From Micromonospora sp. MA102 (GTDB taxonomy: Bacteria > Actinomycetota > Actinomycetes > Mycobacteriales > Micromonosporaceae): a DNA stretch of 64,000 bases. The notes under the pieces are model-generated. The model did no database searches and was not told the origin of the DNA. It saw only the letters and a program-made list of their open reading frames with translations. Both the position numbers and the translations under genes were made by a program. Location of the stretch: NCBI RefSeq assembly GCF_025460765.1, contig NZ_JAMWEG010000002.1:186001-250000 (forward strand), given 5' to 3'. Shown piece by piece: positions 32,484 to 40,487 of this stretch (position 1 is the first letter of the stretch; each line of letters starts with the position of its first letter).

Positions 32484-33404
32484 TTACCACTCGACTGCGC
32501 CGCACGCGCCCGGAGACGCTCCGGGTTCGATCTGCAACGTGGCGTGATCGATGGAGAAGTCCTCGTGCAGGGCGGTCCGGGCGGCCGTCAGCACCTCGCC
32601 GACCTCGGCGCCCGGCGTCATGGTCAGGTGCGCCGAGGCCACCTCCATGCCCGAGGTGAGCGTCCAGACGTGCAGGTCGTGCACCTCGGCGACGCCGGGC
32701 ACCGCGGCCAGCCGGTCGTGCACGGCGGTCACCTGGAGGTGCTCCGGGGCGGCCTGCACCAGGATCCGGACCGCGGCCCGGCCGAGCCGCCAGGTGCGCG
32801 GCAGGATGAACAGCCCGATCGCCACGGCGACCAGCGGATCGGCCCACCACCAGTCGGTGACCGCGATGACCAGGGCGGCGCCGATCACGCCGAGCGAGCC
32901 GAGCAGGTCGCCCAGCACCTCCAGGTACGCCCCGCGCAGGTTGATGCTCTCCTCGGCGCCGGCCCGCAGCAGCGCGAACGCGCCGATGTTGGCGAGCAGG
33001 CCGAGCACCGCCACGGCGAGCATCGGCCCGGCGAGCACCTCCGGCGGCTCGCCGAACCGGCGTGCCGCCTCGACCAGGACGTAGACCGCCACGGCGCCGA
33101 GCAGCACCGCGTTGGCCAGCGCGGCCAGCACCTCCAGCCGGTAGAGCCCGAAGGTGCGCTGCGGGTCGGTGTCGGCGTGCCGGGTGGCGGTGATCGCGGC
33201 GAGTGCCATGCCGATGCCGAGGACGTCGGTGAACATGTGCCCGGCGTCGGAGAGTAGGGCCAGGGAGCCGGTGGCGAAGGCGGCCACCGCCTCGACCACC
33301 ATCAGGGCGGTGAGCAGCGCGAACGCGCCCCAGAGCCGACCACGGTGACGCTGCGCCGCGTTGGCGACCGCGCCGCTGTGGTCATGACCTGCGCCCACGC
33401 CCAC
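32484..33404 (-). CDS. Cation diffusion facilitator (zinc-type exporter)
   Basis: A 306-residue CDF transporter with six membrane helices and a C-terminal cytosolic domain (about 212-300). An N-terminal His site (GHDHSG) and the helix 2 metal pair DAGHMFTD match CzcD/ZitB. In helix 5 the usual HxxxD pair reads EVLGD, so the His ligand is Glu. It exports Zn2+ or a similar divalent ion in exchange for protons. GTG starts at 33404 (next GTG also possible). Its promoter contains a palindrome between -35 and -10. No metal regulator gene is next to it. Confidence 0.92.
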   Translation of the reverse strand: MGVGAGHDHSGAVANAAQRHRGRLWGAFALLTALMVVEAVAAFATGSLALLSDAGHMFTDVLGIGMALAAITATRHADTDPQRTFGLYRLEVLAALANAVLLGAVAVYVLVEAARRFGEPPEVLAGPMLAVAVLGLLANIGAFALLRAGAEESINLRGAYLEVLGDLLGSLGVIGAALVIAVTDWWWADPLVAVAIGLFILPRTWRLGRAAVRILVQAAPEHLQVTAVHDRLAAVPGVAEVHDLHVWTLTSGMEVASAHLTMTPGAEVGEVLTAARTALHEDFSIDHATLQIEPGASPGACGAVEW

Positions 33405-33434
33405 ACCCTCTCGTCCGCCGGCCCGGCCGGGCTC

Positions 33435-33463
33435 AATCTATGCTCACATCGCTATGTGTGCAA
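33435..33463 (-). promoter_or_regulatory. Promoter with palindromic operator for the CDF exporter gene
   Basis: On the minus strand -35 TTGCAC (33463-33458) and -10 TAGATT (33440-33435) have a 17-base spacer. A 22-bp palindrome (33441-33462; arms TGCTCACAT and ATGTGTGCA, one mismatch, 4-base centre) fills the spacer. Such placement is typical for repression by ArsR/SmtB-type metal sensors; the sensor itself must be elsewhere. Confidence 0.75.
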
Positions 33464-33488
33464 GTGAACGCCGGACGAGGCGCCGTCG

Positions 33489-35603
33489 TCAGCCGACCGG
33501 GTCGAGCGTGGTGAGCCGCTGGGTGGCCCGGGAGAGCGCCACGTACAGGGTGCGGACGCCCGACCCCGGATCGGCCCGGATCTCGCTCGGGGCGACCAGC
33601 ACCACCCCGTCGTACTCCATGCCCTTGGCCTGGAGGCTGGTCACCACCTGGAGCCGGCCGCCCAGGTCGCCGAGCCACCCGGCCACCTCGTCCCGGCGCG
33701 GCACCGGCGTGATCACGCCCACCGTGCCCTCGACCTCCGCCAGCAGCGTGCGCGCCGCCGCCGCGGTGGCGGCGGGCAGGTCGGCGGCGGGCACCGCCCG
33801 CTCGACGGGGGCCACCCCGGTGGAACGGACCGCGGTGGGCAACGCCAGATCCGGGTGTACGCGGTGGATCTCCGCGGCCGCCACGGCGAAGATCTCCGCC
33901 GAGTTGCGGTAGTTGGTGGTCAGCTCGTACCGGTGGCGGCGGCGCCGGCCCAGCGCCTGGTCCCGGGCCCGGGCCAGCTCCTGCGGGTCGCCGGTCCAGG
34001 CGGTCTGCGCCGGGTCGCCCACCACCGTCCAGGACGCCAGGCGGCCGCGCCGGCCGACCATCCGCCACTGCATCGGCGAGACGTCCTGCGACTCGTCGAC
34101 GACCACGTGGGCGTAGTCGCGGTAGTCCTCCGGGCGCTCCCGCGCGGCGGCCCGGGCGGCGCGCTGCCGGTCGGCGGCCGTGCTCAGCTCGCGGACGCCG
34201 CCGGCCAGCTGGAACGGGTCCCGCTTCGGCCTCGCCCGCTGCACCGGCCGGCCGAGCAGCGCGTCCAGCTCGTCCAGCAGCGCCACGTCGGCGATCGTCA
34301 GCCCTTCGCCCTCCAGGCTCCGGTAGGCCTCGGTCAGCAGCCGGATCTCGGCCCCGGACAGGACGCCCCCGGCGTACCGGCGCAGCCGCTCCGGGCGGGC
34401 CAGCCAGCCCAGCACGTGGCGCGGGTGCAGTCGCGGCCACCAGGCCTTCAGGAACTCCCGGAACTCCGGCCGCTCGATGATCTCGTCCTCGAACGCGGGC
34501 TGCTCCGGCAGGCGGCCGATCCGCAGCCGGCGGGCCTGCGCCCAGAGCGCGGCCAGGACCGCGTCGAAGGCCGCCCGGCGCACCTCGTTGCGGCGCGCGC
34601 CGCGCGACAGCGTCCGGTCCCGGATGGCGTCCAGCTCGCCCCGCTCCAGCCGGAGCAGCTCACCCCGGTAGAGCAGGCGCAGCTCGCCCGGGGAGTCGGG
34701 CACCGCGTCCCGGACCGCCCGCTCCAGCACCCGGCGCATCCGCAGCGACCCCTTCACGGCCGCCACCTCGGGCGGGTCCGTCCGGTTCGCCGACACTCCG
34801 GGGAAGAGGGAACCCAGCGAGTGCAGGGTGGCCGTCTCCTCGCCGAGGGAGGGGAGCACCGAGGCGATGTACTGGACGAACACGCTCGACGGGCCGACCA
34901 CCAGGATGCCGCCGCCGGCGTACCGGGCGCGGTCGGAATAGAGCAGGTACGCGGCCCGGTGCAGGGCCACCGCCGTCTTGCCGGTGCCCGGGCCGCCGGA
35001 GACGATCGTGACCCCGCTGGCGGGAGAGCGGATGGCCTCGTCCTGCTCCCGCTGGATGGTGGCGACGATGTCCCGCATGCCGTGGCCGGTGGCCCGGGAC
35101 AGGGTCGCCAGCAGCGCGCCGTCGCCGACCACGGCCATCTCCGGCGGCGCCGACTCCGGGTCCAGCAGGTCGTCCTCGATCCGGGTGACCTGCTCCGCCG
35201 ACGACTGGATCGTGCGCCGCCGCACCACACCCTGCGGCTCGGCGGGGGTGGCCTGGTAGAACGCGGCGGCGGCCGGCGCCCGCCAGTCCACCACCAGCGT
35301 CTCGGCGTTCTCCCCGCGCACGCCGAGCCGCCCCACGTGCAGCACCTGCCCGGTACGCAGGTCGAGCCGGCCGAAGACCAGCCCCTCGTGCTCGGCGTCC
35401 AGCACGTGCCGGCGCTGTGCGGCGTGGAAGACCATCGCGTCCCGCTCGACGAGCGCGCCGAAGTTGCCGACCCGCGCCAGCCGGTAGCCCTCCCGCTCGG
35501 CGTCGGCGGCCGACCGACGCAGTTCGGCCAGCCGGGCGTACACCCGGTCGAGATGCCGTTGTTCGACGGCGATCTCCCGTTCCAGGGTGGTCTGGTCGCT
35601 CAA
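33489..35603 (-). CDS. HelD-family RNA polymerase-associated ATPase
   Basis: A 704-residue SF1-like ATPase. N-terminal coiled coil at about 5-45 (LEREIAVEQRHLDRVYARLAEL), then the family block GRLDLRTGQVLHVGRLGV and VVDWRAPAAAAFYQ, Walker A GGPGTGKT (203-210), the DExx-like DESQD and late motifs VTSLQAKGMEYDGVV and YVALSRATQ. HelD proteins remove stalled RNA polymerase from DNA; the actinobacterial HelR branch confers rifamycin tolerance. Which branch this is cannot be said from sequence alone. The start is TTG at 35603 with AGGAGC 7 bases upstream. I do not see an obvious rifamycin-associated element upstream. Confidence 0.9.
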   Translation of the reverse strand: MSDQTTLEREIAVEQRHLDRVYARLAELRRSAADAEREGYRLARVGNFGALVERDAMVFHAAQRRHVLDAEHEGLVFGRLDLRTGQVLHVGRLGVRGENAETLVVDWRAPAAAAFYQATPAEPQGVVRRRTIQSSAEQVTRIEDDLLDPESAPPEMAVVGDGALLATLSRATGHGMRDIVATIQREQDEAIRSPASGVTIVSGGPGTGKTAVALHRAAYLLYSDRARYAGGGILVVGPSSVFVQYIASVLPSLGEETATLHSLGSLFPGVSANRTDPPEVAAVKGSLRMRRVLERAVRDAVPDSPGELRLLYRGELLRLERGELDAIRDRTLSRGARRNEVRRAAFDAVLAALWAQARRLRIGRLPEQPAFEDEIIERPEFREFLKAWWPRLHPRHVLGWLARPERLRRYAGGVLSGAEIRLLTEAYRSLEGEGLTIADVALLDELDALLGRPVQRARPKRDPFQLAGGVRELSTAADRQRAARAAARERPEDYRDYAHVVVDESQDVSPMQWRMVGRRGRLASWTVVGDPAQTAWTGDPQELARARDQALGRRRRHRYELTTNYRNSAEIFAVAAAEIHRVHPDLALPTAVRSTGVAPVERAVPAADLPAATAAAARTLLAEVEGTVGVITPVPRRDEVAGWLGDLGGRLQVVTSLQAKGMEYDGVVLVAPSEIRADPGSGVRTLYVALSRATQRLTTLDPVG

Positions 35604-35712
35604 CGCGGGGGCTCCTGTGGTCAGACGGCGCGGCTGAATGAGGGTACGGGCCGCCGACCCGGCCCGTGTCGGGGCCATGCCGCTGCCCACCGCCGCCCGT
35701 CCGGGTTGCCCG

Positions 35713-36654
35713 TTATCCGGGCGTTCCCACCCGCTGCCCGGCCGTTCCCGCGTCCGTCCCCGAGAGCACCTGGTGCAGCACCCCGGCGACGGCCGCGGTC
35801 ACCTCGTCGGGGCGTTCCATCATCAGCATGTGACCGGCGCCCGGGCAGACGGTCAGCTCGGTGGTCGGCAGCGCCGCGGCGATCGACTCGGCGCACGGCG
35901 GCGGGGTGAGCCGGTCCCGGTCGCCGACCAGCGCGGCGGCCGGCAGCCGGCCGAGCGCCGCGAGGGTGTGCAGGCGGTGCTGGGCCCCGATCGAGGCGCG
36001 GAACCCGCCGATCGAGCGCAGCGAGGCGTGCGCCACCGCCGAGGTGACCAGCCGGATGTCGGCCGGGTCGCAGCGGTCGCCGAAGAGCATCCAGCGGATG
36101 CTGGGGCGCAGCGCGCGCAGCAGCGCGTGCGGCGGGCGCCAGGCGCCGCACCGGGCCAGCACCCCGGCGCCGGTGGTCTCGGCGAGCCGGATCAGCCGGG
36201 TGATGCGGGGGGAGAGCCCGTAGGCGGTGTGGGTGTGCCCCTCGGCGGTGGTCGAGACGAAGACCAGGCCGGCCACGCGGGCCGCGAAGCGGTCGGGGTG
36301 GCGGTGGGCGTACTCCATGACGGTCATTCCGCCCATCGAATGCCCGACGAGCACGATCGGGCCGGACGGGACGAGCTGGTCGACCACCGCCGCCAGGTCG
36401 TCGCCGAGCTGGGCCAGGGTGGCGGTGCGCAGCGCCATGCAGCTCGACCGGCCGTGCCCCCGGGCGTCGTAGGTGAGCACCCGGACCCGGTCGCCCCACC
36501 GGTCGCGCAGGCCGGCGAGCTGGCGGTGCCAGCTGCGACCGTCCAGCGTCCAGCCGTGCAGCAGGACGGCGGTGACCTCGGCGTCGACCGGCCCGGTCGC
36601 CGTCACGTGCAGGCGTACGCCGTCGGGAAGTCGCACCTCCAGGTGCTCCGGCAT
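35713..36654 (-). CDS. Alpha/beta hydrolase
   Basis: A 313-residue alpha/beta hydrolase. LLHGWTLDGRSWHRQ contains the oxyanion hole, YDARGHGRS the strand-4 motif, GHSMGG the nucleophile Ser, and GAGHMLMMERP the catalytic His; an acidic partner is in GDRDRLTPP. A helical lid lies at about 150-210. It resembles epoxide hydrolase/haloperoxidase-like esterases; substrate unknown. ATG 36654 with GGAGGTGGAGC directly upstream. It is divergent from the carbonic anhydrase gene. Confidence 0.88.
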   Translation of the reverse strand: MPEHLEVRLPDGVRLHVTATGPVDAEVTAVLLHGWTLDGRSWHRQLAGLRDRWGDRVRVLTYDARGHGRSSCMALRTATLAQLGDDLAAVVDQLVPSGPIVLVGHSMGGMTVMEYAHRHPDRFAARVAGLVFVSTTAEGHTHTAYGLSPRITRLIRLAETTGAGVLARCGAWRPPHALLRALRPSIRWMLFGDRCDPADIRLVTSAVAHASLRSIGGFRASIGAQHRLHTLAALGRLPAAALVGDRDRLTPPPCAESIAAALPTTELTVCPGAGHMLMMERPDEVTAAVAGVLHQVLSGTDAGTAGQRVGTPG

Positions 36655-36804
36655 GCTCCACCTCCCCGGGCCGACCGGTGACCGCGCACCGGAGTGACCC
36701 GGTGGTGACACCGGCGTACCCCTCATGACAGCACGGCAACCGGGGTGGTGAGAAGATTTCCAACCCCGCCTCGCGTTGCCGGATCGGTGACCAGGCTGGA
36801 GGGC

Positions 36805-37416
36805 ATGCCGCCCACCCCCGTCGCCCGGACGCCCCGGGCCGCCCTGGCCGAGCTGCTCTCCGGCAACCGGCGCTTCGTCAGCGGGCAGCCGGTGCACGGC
36901 CACGACGTCACGGCCGCCGCGGCGGTGGCGTCAGGCGACCAGCAGCCGTACGCCGTGGTGCTCGGCTGCATCGACTCGCGGGTGCCGCTGGAGGCGATCT
37001 TCGACCAGACGTTCGGCTCGATCTGCGTGATCCGCACCGGCGCGCACGTGCTCGACCGGGCGGTCCGCGGCTCGATCGAGTACGTGGTGGGGCAGCTCGG
37101 TGTGCGGCTCGTGATGGTGCTCGGCCACGAGCGCTGCGGCGCGGTGGGCTCGGCGGTCGAGGCGCTGCGCAGCGGGCACCGGCCGGACGGCGCGCTGGGC
37201 TACGTGGTGGACCGGATCACGCCGGCGGTCCGGGAGGTCGGCGTGGACGACCCGGACGCCCACCCGCTCGCCGTCCGCCGGCACGTCCGGCGCACGGTGG
37301 CCGCCCTGCGCGCCGACGAGCTGCTGGCCGGCCCGGTGGCGGCCGGCGAGGTGGCCGTGGTCGGCGCCCTCTACGACCTGGCCACCGGCGAGGTGGCGCT
37401 GCTGCCCGGGGAGTGA
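36805..37416 (+). CDS. Beta-class carbonic anhydrase
   Basis: A 203-residue beta-carbonic anhydrase that interconverts CO2 and bicarbonate. The zinc ligands C55 (GCIDSR, with D57-R59 dyad), H108 and C111 (GHERCGA) are all present, so it should be active. There is no signal peptide. The start is uncertain: ATG 36805 (a GGAGG lies too close, 2 bases away), GTG 36787 or GTG 36745. A strong terminator follows. It could supply bicarbonate for acetyl-CoA carboxylase, among other roles. Confidence 0.92.
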   Translation: MPPTPVARTPRAALAELLSGNRRFVSGQPVHGHDVTAAAAVASGDQQPYAVVLGCIDSRVPLEAIFDQTFGSICVIRTGAHVLDRAVRGSIEYVVGQLGVRLVMVLGHERCGAVGSAVEALRSGHRPDGALGYVVDRITPAVREVGVDDPDAHPLAVRRHVRRTVAALRADELLAGPVAAGEVAVVGALYDLATGEVALLPGE

Positions 37417-37426
37417 GGTAGAGACA

Positions 37427-37461
37427 GAACCGCCCGCCGGGGTGACCCCGGCGGGCGGTTC
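37427..37461. terminator. Strong bidirectional hairpin terminator
   Basis: A perfect 16-bp stem with the 3-base loop TGA lies between the convergent carbonic anhydrase gene and the small 109-residue gene. Confidence 0.9.
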
Positions 37462-37484
37462 GTGGTGTCGCGGGTGAGGGCCGC

Positions 37485-37814
37485 TCAGCCCTCGAAGACG
37501 CCGGCCTCGACGAGACGCTTCTCGGTCTTGTCCCAGCCGTGGTCCGGGTGGGTGGCGGCGAGAGCGTTGATCTCGGCGCGGACCTTGGCGGCGTGGCCGG
37601 CGGCGGCCAGCACCCGGATCTCCTCGACGAAGGCGTCGGAGTCGGTGCGCAGGTGCGCGGTCTTGCCGTTGGTCAGGTTGCGCACATAGGCGTGCTTGCC
37701 GCCGTTGAGCGGGATCAGGTACTTGAACTCGCCCAGCACGCTGAGGGCGCCACCCTGGCCAGCCTGGCCGGCCCGGACTGACGCGCGCGCGGTCTTAGAG
37801 GTGTTGCTCGCCAC
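37485..37814 (-). CDS. Small basic protein of unknown function
   Basis: A 109-residue protein with no recognised family. A basic, Ser/Ala/Gly-rich start (about 1-25) is followed by a compact region with GGKHAYVRNLTNGKTAHLRTDSDAFVEEIRVLAAAGHAAKVRAEINALAA, spelled here in parts: strand KHAYVRNL, strand KTAHLRT and helix DAFVEEIRVLAAAGHA. It ends with a helical DKTEKRLVEAGVFEG. No membrane helix or Cys. The start is GTG 37814 with AAGGAG 7-8 bases upstream. Its structured leader is described with the intergenic region. Confidence 0.7.
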   Translation of the reverse strand: MASNTSKTARASVRAGQAGQGGALSVLGEFKYLIPLNGGKHAYVRNLTNGKTAHLRTDSDAFVEEIRVLAAAGHAAKVRAEINALAATHPDHGWDKTEKRLVEAGVFEG

Positions 37815-38144
37815 GGAGGTACTCCTTGCAGACGTACGGGAGGACGGAAACCGTCCGGGGGCTGATGTGCGGTTTGACGCCCGGGGTGAGCGTCAGCCCG
37901 CGAAGACGTGCGGCGGCACAGAACCGCCCAGAGAACTGTACACGACCCCGACGCCTGGCTGGTCGTCGCGCCGTCACGGAGCACAACCGGGTCAGCCGCC
38001 CGGGTATTTCCCGGTCACCGGCACCGGCGAATTTTCCGATTCGCTGGCGCACCATCCGTCACACGGGTCATCATGTGTTCCAGAGGCCACTCGTGTGGAC
38101 GAGGTCGTAGGGGAAGACGCACCTCGGCTCACCGGGAGGTCACC
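37815..38144. other. 330-bp divergent intergenic region with possible structured leader
   Basis: It holds the promoters of the small basic protein gene and the DUF3145 gene. On the minus-strand side, 28-42 bases upstream of the small gene, GGACGG and CCGTCC form a hairpin (37842-37856); further up GGGCTGA (37859-37865) pairs with TCAGCCC (37893-37899), overlapping an alternative GACGC/GCGTC pairing (37876-37894). These might form alternative RNA structures. No other gene is supported. Confidence 0.4.
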
Positions 38145-38636
38145 GTGCCAACGCGTGGCGTCGTATACGTCCACTCGACCCCGCTCGCCGTGTGCTCGCA
38201 CGTCGAGTGGGCGATCGCGCGCGTCCTCGCCGCGCCGGTCAACCTGCACTGGACGGCCCAGCCCGTCGATCCCGGGGCGCGGCGCGCCGAGTGCGGGTGG
38301 ACCGGCAGCCCGGGGACGGGCGCCGAACTGGCTGCTGCCCTCCGGCAGTGGCCCATGATCCGTTTCGAGGTCACCGAGGAGCCCAGCGCGGGGGTCGACG
38401 GCGAGCGCTTCATGTACGTGCCGGGGCGCGGCCTGTTCCGGGCCACCGTGGGCGCGGCCGGTGACATCCAGCTCGGCGAGGACAGGCTGCGCGGCATCAT
38501 GGCCGCCGCCCGGGCCCCGGAGGCGCTCGCACACGCCCTGGACAAGGCCCTCGGCACCGCCTGGGACGCCGAACTCGAGCCCTACCGGTACGCCGGGGAC
38601 GGCGCGCCGGTGACACTGCTCACCCGGGTGGGGTGA
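38145..38636 (+). CDS. DUF3145 family protein
   Basis: A 163-residue protein of the actinobacteria-specific DUF3145 family. The opening TRGVVYVHSTPLAVCSHVEWAIARVL matches the family start, with the HVEWA segment and a later FMYVPGRGLFRATVGAAGDIQLGEDRLR block. The family is widely conserved in actinomycetes, but its role is unknown. The GTG at 38145 has GGGAGGT 5 bases upstream. It ends 26 bases before the NagZ-like gene, and the two may be transcribed together. Confidence 0.85.
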   Translation: MPTRGVVYVHSTPLAVCSHVEWAIARVLAAPVNLHWTAQPVDPGARRAECGWTGSPGTGAELAAALRQWPMIRFEVTEEPSAGVDGERFMYVPGRGLFRATVGAAGDIQLGEDRLRGIMAAARAPEALAHALDKALGTAWDAELEPYRYAGDGAPVTLLTRVG

Positions 38637-38661
38637 CGGAAGGTCAAGTTGCCCCGATACG

Positions 38662-40392
38662 GTGGGGCGCGTGTCGATTTCCCCGCGCCGCGCCTGCGTC
38701 GCGCTCGCCGCACTGACCGCGCTGCTCGTCTCCGGGTGCTCGGGTGAGCCCGAACGGGCCCGGCCGACCCCGTCGAGCCCGGCGCCGGTCCCGTCGTCGG
38801 CCGCCCCCGCCCCGACCGGCGCCGACCCGGCCGCCCGGGCGGCCGCCCTGGTGGCGACGCTCTCCGACGAGGATCTCGTCGGCCAGGTGCTGATGCCCTA
38901 CGCGTACGGCAGCTCGGCGACGAAGGTCTCGCCCGGTTCGGCGGCCGGCAACCGGGCCCTGGCCGGGGTCGACACCCCCGCGGAGATGGTCGCGAAGTAC
39001 CGCCTCGGCGGGCTCATCCTGGTCGGCTTCAGCGCCGACGACCCCACCTCGGGCAACCAGGCGACCACCAACGTCGACAACCCGAAGCAGGTGCGCGCGC
39101 TGACCGACGGCCTGCGCGCGGCCGCCGGCCGGCTGCCCGCCGGGCCCGCCCCCTTCCTGATCGGCACCGACCAGGAGTACGGCGTGGTCACCCGGATCAC
39201 CGACGGGGTGACCCTGCTGCCCAGCCCGCTCGCCGCCGGCGCCGCCGGCAACCCGGCGCTCACCGAGGCCGCCTGGCGGGCCGCCGGCGCCGAGCTGGCC
39301 GCCATGGGCGTCAACCTGGACTTCGCACCGGTCGCCGACGTGCTGGCCACCCGCAGCACGGTGATCGGCTCCCGCTCCTTCGGCGCCGACCCGACGACCG
39401 CCTCGGCGCAGGTGTCCGGCGCGGTCCGCGGGTTGCAGGCCGAGGGGGTCGGTGCCGCCGTCAAGCACTTCCCCGGGCACGGGCTGACCGCCGCCGACTC
39501 GCACACCGACCTCCCGGTGGTCGGGCAGTCCCGCGCCGTGCTGGACCGGACCGCGTTCCCGCCGTTCCACGCCGGGATCGACGCCGGCGCCATGGCGGTG
39601 ATGTCCGCCCACCTGGACGTCAAGGCGATCGACCCGGGCACCCCGGCCACCTTCTCCCACAAGGTCCTCACCGACGTGCTCCGCGGCCAGCTCGGCTTCC
39701 AGGGCGTGGTGATCACCGACGGGATGAACATGGCGCCGGCCAAGCGGTGGTCCCCCGGGGAGGCCGCGGTCCGCGCGCTGAACGCCGGCAACGACCTCAT
39801 CCTCATGACCCCGAACGTGGGCCAGGCGTACGACGGGCTGCGCGCCGCGCTCAAGGACGGCTCGCTGCCCCGGACCCGGCTCGTGGAGGCGGTCACCCGG
39901 GTGCTGACCATGAAGTTCAAGCTGGCCGACCGGCCGGCGCCGGCTCTGTCGACGCTGGACAGCCCCGAGCACCGGAAGGCCGCCGCCGACCTGGCCGCCG
40001 CCGCGGTGACCATGCTGCGCGGCCGGTGCGGCAGCCCGGTGGCCGGCCCGGTCACGGTCACGTCCGCCAAGGGACGCGACGGCACCCGGGCCGCGCTGAC
40101 CGCGGCGCTCACCGCCGCCGGGGTGAAGGTGGTGCCCAGCGGCGGCACGGTCGTGCACCTCGTCGGGTACGGCGACGGGAGCGCGGACCTGCGCGCCGAC
40201 GCGGACGTGACGGTCGCCATGGACACCCCGTACGTGCTGGCCGGGGCGAAGTCACCGACGCTGCTGGCCACCTACTCGTCCACTCGGACGTCGATGACCG
40301 CGCTGGCGGCGGTGCTCGCCGGAAAGGCCCGCCCGACCGGCCACTCCCCGGTGAAGGTGTCCGGCCTGCCCGCCACCACCTGCGGCACCTGA
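38662..40392 (+). CDS. NagZ-like beta-N-acetylhexosaminidase lipoprotein (GH3)
   Basis: A 576-residue lipoprotein: a signal peptide ends in the lipobox LLVSGC, followed by a Ser/Pro linker (to about 55). The GH3 barrel has the NagZ hallmark KHFPGHG...DSHTDLP with the Asp-His acid/base pair, and the nucleophile D353 in VITDGMNM. It should cut N-acetylglucosamine from muropeptides or chitin-like chains outside the cell. The C-terminal 170 residues form an extra alpha/beta domain. Start GTG 38662 or GTG 38671; neither has a clear ribosome site. Confidence 0.88.
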   Translation: MGRVSISPRRACVALAALTALLVSGCSGEPERARPTPSSPAPVPSSAAPAPTGADPAARAAALVATLSDEDLVGQVLMPYAYGSSATKVSPGSAAGNRALAGVDTPAEMVAKYRLGGLILVGFSADDPTSGNQATTNVDNPKQVRALTDGLRAAAGRLPAGPAPFLIGTDQEYGVVTRITDGVTLLPSPLAAGAAGNPALTEAAWRAAGAELAAMGVNLDFAPVADVLATRSTVIGSRSFGADPTTASAQVSGAVRGLQAEGVGAAVKHFPGHGLTAADSHTDLPVVGQSRAVLDRTAFPPFHAGIDAGAMAVMSAHLDVKAIDPGTPATFSHKVLTDVLRGQLGFQGVVITDGMNMAPAKRWSPGEAAVRALNAGNDLILMTPNVGQAYDGLRAALKDGSLPRTRLVEAVTRVLTMKFKLADRPAPALSTLDSPEHRKAAADLAAAAVTMLRGRCGSPVAGPVTVTSAKGRDGTRAALTAALTAAGVKVVPSGGTVVHLVGYGDGSADLRADADVTVAMDTPYVLAGAKSPTLLATYSSTRTSMTALAAVLAGKARPTGHSPVKVSGLPATTCGT

Positions 40393-40487
40393 TCGGGGTG
40401 GCTGCCCTGCGACCGACCCGGCCCTGACCTGCCCGACTGGTAGCGTCGGCCCGGTCCGCCGCCAGGGAATCCGGGGGGTCGAGTGCC

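Noticed and set aside
35604..35712. Rifamycin-associated element upstream of the HelD-family gene
   Set aside because: I looked for an inverted repeat of the known type and found none; only GC-rich sequence is present.
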